A DNA stretch of 64,000 nucleotides, taken from NCBI RefSeq assembly GCF_005160265.1, contig NZ_CP039865.1, positions 3,744,828 to 3,808,827 of the forward strand, given 5' to 3'. Below the pieces are notes generated by a model. The model searched no databases and was not told where the DNA came from. It was given only the letters and a program-made list of their open reading frames with translations. The position numbers were made by a program, and so were the translations under genes. This stretch comes from Phreatobacter aquaticus. GTDB lineage: Bacteria; Pseudomonadota; Alphaproteobacteria; Rhizobiales; Phreatobacteraceae. Position 1 is the first letter of the stretch, and the number at the start of each line of letters is the position of its first letter. Shown piece by piece: positions 60,246 to 64,000 of this stretch.

Positions 60246-60919
60246 GGCTCTTGCTGGTCAATCCCAACACCAACGCAACCACGACCGACGCCATGGTGGC
60301 GATCGCGCAGGACTCGAGCCCCGACAACCAGTTCGTCGGCCTGACGGCCCCGTTCGGCGTGCCGCTGATCACCGGACCGGACGAATTGGCCATCGCCGCC
60401 GACGCAGTCGCAACCGCGCTCGCCATGCGCATGCCGTCCGGCATCAGCGCGGTGATCATCGCCGCCTTTGGCGATCCAGGCCTCGAAGCGGCGGCCGCCA
60501 GCATCCGCGTGCCTGTGGTCGGCATTGCCGAAGCAGCGATGGCCGAGGCCGGTCACGGCGACCGGCGCTTCGCGGTGGTCACGACGACGCCTGATCTGGT
60601 CGCCTCGATTGCCGGTCTTGCCGGCCGCTATGGCCATGCCGAGACCTTTCTCGGCACCATGCTGACCAAGGGCGATGTCCATCACGTCATGGCGGACAAG
60701 GAGCGGCTGGTCCAGGCGCTGGAAGCCGCCTGCCACGAGGCGATCGCGACACTGGGGGCCGAAGCGATCGTCATCGGCGGCGGACCGCTTGCAGCAGCGG
60801 CGCGCGTGCTTGCAAGCCGCCTGCCAGTCCCACTGGTCGAGCCGATCCCCGCCGCCGTCCGGCTGGCCGAACGGCGGGTCATGTTCCAGCAGCACAAGGG
60901 CGGACGCCGCGCCGAGTGA
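60242..60919 (+). CDS. Asp/Glu/hydantoin racemase-family protein lacking catalytic cysteines (copy 2)
   Basis: 225 residues, last gene of the plus-strand operon. MRLLLVNPNTNATTT start, VIIAAFGDPGLEAAA, PVVGIAEAAM, FAVVTTTPDLVASI and AIVIGGGPLAAAA. As in copy 1, both expected catalytic Cys positions are Ala75 and Gly180, although overall the copies differ clearly and the C-terminus is shorter. Convergent with dctM across 15 bases. Confidence 0.8.
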   Translation: MRLLLVNPNTNATTTDAMVAIAQDSSPDNQFVGLTAPFGVPLITGPDELAIAADAVATALAMRMPSGISAVIIAAFGDPGLEAAAASIRVPVVGIAEAAMAEAGHGDRRFAVVTTTPDLVASIAGLAGRYGHAETFLGTMLTKGDVHHVMADKERLVQALEAACHEAIATLGAEAIVIGGGPLAAAARVLASRLPVPLVEPIPAAVRLAERRVMFQQHKGGRRAE

Positions 60920-60934
60920 CGGCGCGGGCCACGC

Positions 60935-62215
60935 TTACTTCAGAAGCCCCATATAGCGGGGCAGCCAGAGCGTCAGCTCCGGGATGAAGGTGATCGCCGC
61001 CAGCGACAGCATGAGCGGCACCAGCCAGGGCAGGATCGCCATGGTCGCCCGCTCCACCGTCAGCCCGGATATTCGAGCGAGCACGAACAGCACCATCCCC
61101 AAGGGCGGATGCAGCAGGCCGATCATCAGGTTGAGCGTCATCATCACCCCGAAATGGATGGGGTCGATGCCCACTTTCTGGAGGATCGGCATCAGCACCG
61201 GAACCAGGATGGAGATGGTGGCGATCGGTTCGAGGAAGCACCCGACGACCAGCAGCAGCATGTTGATCAGGATGAGGATCAGGTACTTGTTGGTGGTGAA
61301 GGACAGGAGCCCTTCGGCGGCATATTCGGTCAGGCGCGTCGTCGTCAGAACCCAGCCGAACAGCGACGCGGCCGCCACGATCAGCAGCACGCCGGCCGTC
61401 GTCTCGATCGTGTCGAGCGAGACCTTGTAGAGCTGCTTCCACGACAGCGACCGGTAGAGCAGCAGGCCGAGGATCATCGCCCAGGCGCAGGCGGCGATCG
61501 CGGCTTCCGTCGGCGTGAACCAGCCCATGGTCATGCCGCCGATGATGATGACAGGCGTCATCAGGGCCGGCGCCGCCGCGATGAAGGTGATTGCGAGCAC
61601 CCGCCAGCGGAACACCTGGTCGGCCCCGATATTGTGGCGGCGGGCATACCACCAGACATAGGTCATCATCATCACGGTCATGAACAGGCCGGGGATGATG
61701 CCGCCGAGGAACAGGGCGCCGATCGAGACATTGGCCATCATGCCGTAGATGACGAAAGGCAGGGACGGCGGGATGATCGGGCCAAGCGTTGCGGAGGCAG
61801 CCGTCACGCCGACCGCGAATTCCGTCGAATAGCCGTGGTCCTTCATGGCCTTGATCTCGATCGTGCCGAGACCGGCCGCATCCGCGATCGCGGTGCCCGA
61901 CATGCCCGAGAAGATCACCGAGCCGATGATGTTGACCTGGGCGAGACCGCCGCGCATCCAGCCGGCGATGGCCACCGCGAAATCGTAGATGCGGTTGGTG
62001 ATACCGGCCGAGTTCATGAGGTTGCCGGCAAAGATGAAGAACGGCACGGCCAGTAGCGGGAAGGAATCGAGGCCGCCCGCCATGCGGTGCAGCACCACGA
62101 AGTCCGGGATATTGGCCATGAAGTGCGTGTAGACCAGCGACGAGCCGGCAAGAGCGATGAAGACCGGAAGTCCGGCGAGCAGTGCCGCCAGAAACAGGAA
62201 CAGGATGATGGTCAT
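60935..62215 (-). CDS. dctM: TRAP transporter large permease DctM
   Basis: 426-residue inner-membrane subunit of a tripartite ATP-independent periplasmic transporter. About twelve helices, with the family blocks GSVIFSGMSGTAIADAAGLG and AVGVTAASATLGPIIPPSLP, and NLMIGLLHPPLGMVLF near the C-terminus. Sodium-coupled import of organic acids or related small molecules. 13 bases after dctQ. Confidence 0.96.
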   Translation of the reverse strand: MTIILFLFLAALLAGLPVFIALAGSSLVYTHFMANIPDFVVLHRMAGGLDSFPLLAVPFFIFAGNLMNSAGITNRIYDFAVAIAGWMRGGLAQVNIIGSVIFSGMSGTAIADAAGLGTIEIKAMKDHGYSTEFAVGVTAASATLGPIIPPSLPFVIYGMMANVSIGALFLGGIIPGLFMTVMMMTYVWWYARRHNIGADQVFRWRVLAITFIAAAPALMTPVIIIGGMTMGWFTPTEAAIAACAWAMILGLLLYRSLSWKQLYKVSLDTIETTAGVLLIVAAASLFGWVLTTTRLTEYAAEGLLSFTTNKYLILILINMLLLVVGCFLEPIATISILVPVLMPILQKVGIDPIHFGVMMTLNLMIGLLHPPLGMVLFVLARISGLTVERATMAILPWLVPLMLSLAAITFIPELTLWLPRYMGLLK

Positions 62216-62228
62216 GATGGGTCCGGTC

Positions 62229-62801
62229 TCATTCGATCGGTGAAATGGGGGTCTGCGGTGCAGGCGCGAAGCCGCGTCGCGCAGCCTTCCTGACGTTTTG
62301 CGCCTGGCGGCCGACCATCATGAAGCAGCCAAGGGCGACACCGCCGTAGACCAGCGACATCGGTAGATCGATGACCGTCATGTAGAGGTTGTGCATCCGC
62401 TCGGTGATCAGGATCGAGAACCAGGCGAGCAGGCCGAGGAAGAACAGCTTGGTCAGTTCGACCAGCGCGGTCAGCGCGCGCTTGATCGGGCCGTCCTTCA
62501 TGAGGTTCGGCACCAGTTCCACAGCAATATTGGTGTTGCGGCGGACCACCATGGCGCCGCCAACGAACACCACCACCATCAGGAGATAGCGCGCGATCTC
62601 TTCCGTCCAGGCGAGGCTGTCGTTCAGCACATAGCGGGTGAAGAACTGCAGGAAGATGATGAAGGCGAGTGCCCAGAACACCGCCATGGCGAGCCAGTCC
62701 TCGGGGAAATACTCGATTGTCACCTCTTCATCGTGGGCAACGATCAGATGCACGTCCTCGGACGGCGTGTTCGGTGGCGGCGACGGTTCCGTCATGGCCA
62801 T
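62229..62801 (-). CDS. dctQ: TRAP transporter small permease DctQ
   Basis: 190-residue four-helix subunit pairing with DctM. The N-terminal 38 residues are a charged cytoplasmic extension (Pro/Glu-rich); then the helices with SLAWTEEIARYLLMVVVFVG, the DctQ hallmark, and VELVPNLMKDGP. Between dctP (102 bases, with a hairpin) and dctM. Confidence 0.93.
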   Translation of the reverse strand: MAMTEPSPPPNTPSEDVHLIVAHDEEVTIEYFPEDWLAMAVFWALAFIIFLQFFTRYVLNDSLAWTEEIARYLLMVVVFVGGAMVVRRNTNIAVELVPNLMKDGPIKRALTALVELTKLFFLGLLAWFSILITERMHNLYMTVIDLPMSLVYGGVALGCFMMVGRQAQNVRKAARRGFAPAPQTPISPIE

Positions 62802-62873
62802 TCCTTCGGTCAGTGCACCACCGGCGACCGGCGCGATGCGCGGTCAGCGGGCGGACTTGTCAGTGGAGAGGAT

Positions 62874-62894
62874 GGGGCGGCACGAGGCCGCCCC
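62874..62894 (-). promoter_or_regulatory. Hairpin between dctP and dctQ
   Basis: GGGGCGGC-ACGAG-GCCGCCCC: an 8-bp perfect stem starting 9 bases past the dctP stop on the minus strand, without a T-run. Probably a 3' stabiliser or partial terminator that gives more binding protein than permease. Confidence 0.55.
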
Positions 62895-62903
62895 GTCTTG
62901 AGG

Positions 62904-63902
62904 TCAGGACGCCGAGCCGAGTGCCTGCAGCGCGTCATATTCCGCCTTCGACCAGCCGGCGCCGGCCGAGGCATCGTTGTGCAGCGGGATGGCGGCGGCA
63001 CGGAAGGCGGCACGATCCGGTTCGATCACGGTCTTGCCGAGCTTGCGGAATTCCTCCGCCAGCGTCTGCTCGGATTCGCGGATCTTGTCGGTGGCGCGGG
63101 ACGCCGCCGCCATCAGCACCTCGTTGAAGATCGCCTTGTCGGCATCGCTCAGCTTGCTCCACACGTGGCTGCCGACGATGGAGACCAGCGATTCCGTGAT
63201 GTGGCCGGTCAACACGATGTGGCTCTGCACCTCGTAGAACTTCTTGGCCATGATGGTCGGCAGCGGGTTCTCCTGCCCGTCGACCGTGCCCTGCTGGAGC
63301 GCCAGATAGACCTCGGCGAAGGCGATCGGGGTCGCATTGGCACCGACCGACTTGGTGAACATCAGGAACAGCGGCGCCGGCGGCACGCGCAGCTTCATGC
63401 CGCGCATGTCCTCGGGCTTGTTGATGGCCTTGTTCGCGGTGACGTGGCGGGCGCCATAATAGGTCAGCGACACCACCTTGTGGCGGGTGCGGCCCTCGTA
63501 GCCGGAGGCGATCTGCCGGAACAGCGGCGAGTCGCGATAGGCCTTCCAATGGTTGAAATCGCGCAGCACATAGGGCGCGTTGGTGATGGCGATCGGCTTG
63601 TGGATCGAGCCGGCAAAGGCAACGCCGGTATAGATCATGTCCACGGTGCCGAGGGTGAGCCCCTCGTTGATCTGGTTCTCGTTGCCGAGCTGGGAGGCCG
63701 GGAACACGTCGATCTGGTAGCGGCCGTTGGTGCGCTTGGCGATTTCGCCGGCGGCCCACACGGCTTCGGTGTGATAGGGCTCCGGCGTCTCGTAGACGTG
63801 AGCCCATTTCAGCTTCACGGGCGACTGGGCCTGGGCGGAGGTGGAGGCGAATGCGGCAAGGCCGGCACCCGCGATGAGAGCTTCGCGGCGATTGATGGTC
63901 AT
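62904..63902 (-). CDS. dctP: TRAP transporter substrate-binding protein DctP
   Basis: 332-residue periplasmic binding protein. Leader with paired Arg (NRREALIAGAGLAAF, cleavage near SAQAQ), possibly Tat. Family blocks: GEIAKRTNGRYQIDVFPASQ, the substrate-carboxylate Arg in GMKLRVPPAP, and ALQQGTVDGQENPLPTI. The intact Arg suggests a carboxylate ligand. AAAGGAA lies upstream of the start; 63903-64000 should hold the promoter and contains an imperfect inverted repeat around 63940-63959. Confidence 0.95.
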   Translation of the reverse strand: MTINRREALIAGAGLAAFASTSAQAQSPVKLKWAHVYETPEPYHTEAVWAAGEIAKRTNGRYQIDVFPASQLGNENQINEGLTLGTVDMIYTGVAFAGSIHKPIAITNAPYVLRDFNHWKAYRDSPLFRQIASGYEGRTRHKVVSLTYYGARHVTANKAINKPEDMRGMKLRVPPAPLFLMFTKSVGANATPIAFAEVYLALQQGTVDGQENPLPTIMAKKFYEVQSHIVLTGHITESLVSIVGSHVWSKLSDADKAIFNEVLMAAASRATDKIRESEQTLAEEFRKLGKTVIEPDRAAFRAAAIPLHNDASAGAGWSKAEYDALQALGSAS

Positions 63903-64000
63903 GGGGCGTTCCTTTGTTCCCTGGTCGAATGTCGTGTTGGAGGCGGTTGCTCCGCCCTCTTGCCGCGCCCGGTTGGGGTCACGGATGTGGATTGGTTCAC

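Noticed and set aside
63940-63959. Inverted repeat upstream of dctP as an operator
   Set aside because: The arms (GAGGCGG / CCGCCCTC) pair imperfectly and are common in this base composition; noted in the dctP entry only.

Overview
The window looks like chromosome from a GC-rich alphaproteobacterium, most likely of the order Hyphomicrobiales (Rhizobiales). The evidence is dusB-ntrB-ntrC order, a fused IspDF, phosphatidylcholine synthase, an IalB-family protein, a ribosomal protein S2 with a C-terminal extension, GTTC-N7-GTTC type SOS boxes in front of lexA, and the gene string moaC-moeA-lexA-comEC-gltX-gltA-lpxB-lpxI-lpxA-fabZ-lpxD-bamA-rseP-dxr-cdsA-uppS-frr-pyrH-tsf-rpsB. I cannot fix the genus from sequence alone.

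Layout. 0.1-7.6 kb: nitrogen two-component system and DusB, IspDF, a CinA-type amidase, a RatA/COQ10-type protein, a small P-loop kinase and LipA. 7.6-10.8 kb: a long inverted repeat, then a purine-degradation set (allantoate amidohydrolase, membrane urate oxidase PuuD, hydroxyisourate hydrolase). 11-18.7 kb: phosphatidylcholine synthase, a ubiquinone-type FAD hydroxylase, an AEC carrier, HspQ, a malyl-CoA-lyase-like CitE protein, an IalB-like exported protein and a peptide-type solute-binding protein. 18.6-23.6 kb: a degenerate adenylate-forming protein, a FrnE-like thioredoxin-fold protein, MoaC, MoeA and LexA. 23.6-44 kb: ComEC, GltX, GltA and a long minus-strand run for lipid A, envelope assembly and translation. 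44-46.2 kb: a HAD phosphatase, a MOSC protein and a tandem-receiver protein.

46.4-63.9 kb is an accessory catabolic island. Two operons run away from a shared 163-bp control region. The minus operon holds an ABC importer of the PotABCD type, a PuuE-like (allantoinase-type) deacetylase and an NHL/PAL-like beta-propeller. The plus operon holds an amidase, a second PotABCD-type importer and two tandem, translationally coupled deacetylase-racemase pairs. A TRAP transporter (DctPQM) closes the window. Both racemase-family proteins lack the two catalytic cysteines expected of hydantoin/allantoin racemases. With the purine genes at 8-11 kb, this island may serve uptake and breakdown of ureides or cyclic amides. 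This is the part I consider most likely to hold an undescribed pathway; its substrate is inferred, not shown.

No tRNA, rRNA, CRISPR array, insertion sequence or prophage was recognised by eye. No gene-free stretch exceeds 300 bases; the longest (7569-7850) carries the inverted repeat. Coordinates of starts were moved inward from the longest open frame where a Shine-Dalgarno sequence or family alignment argued for it.
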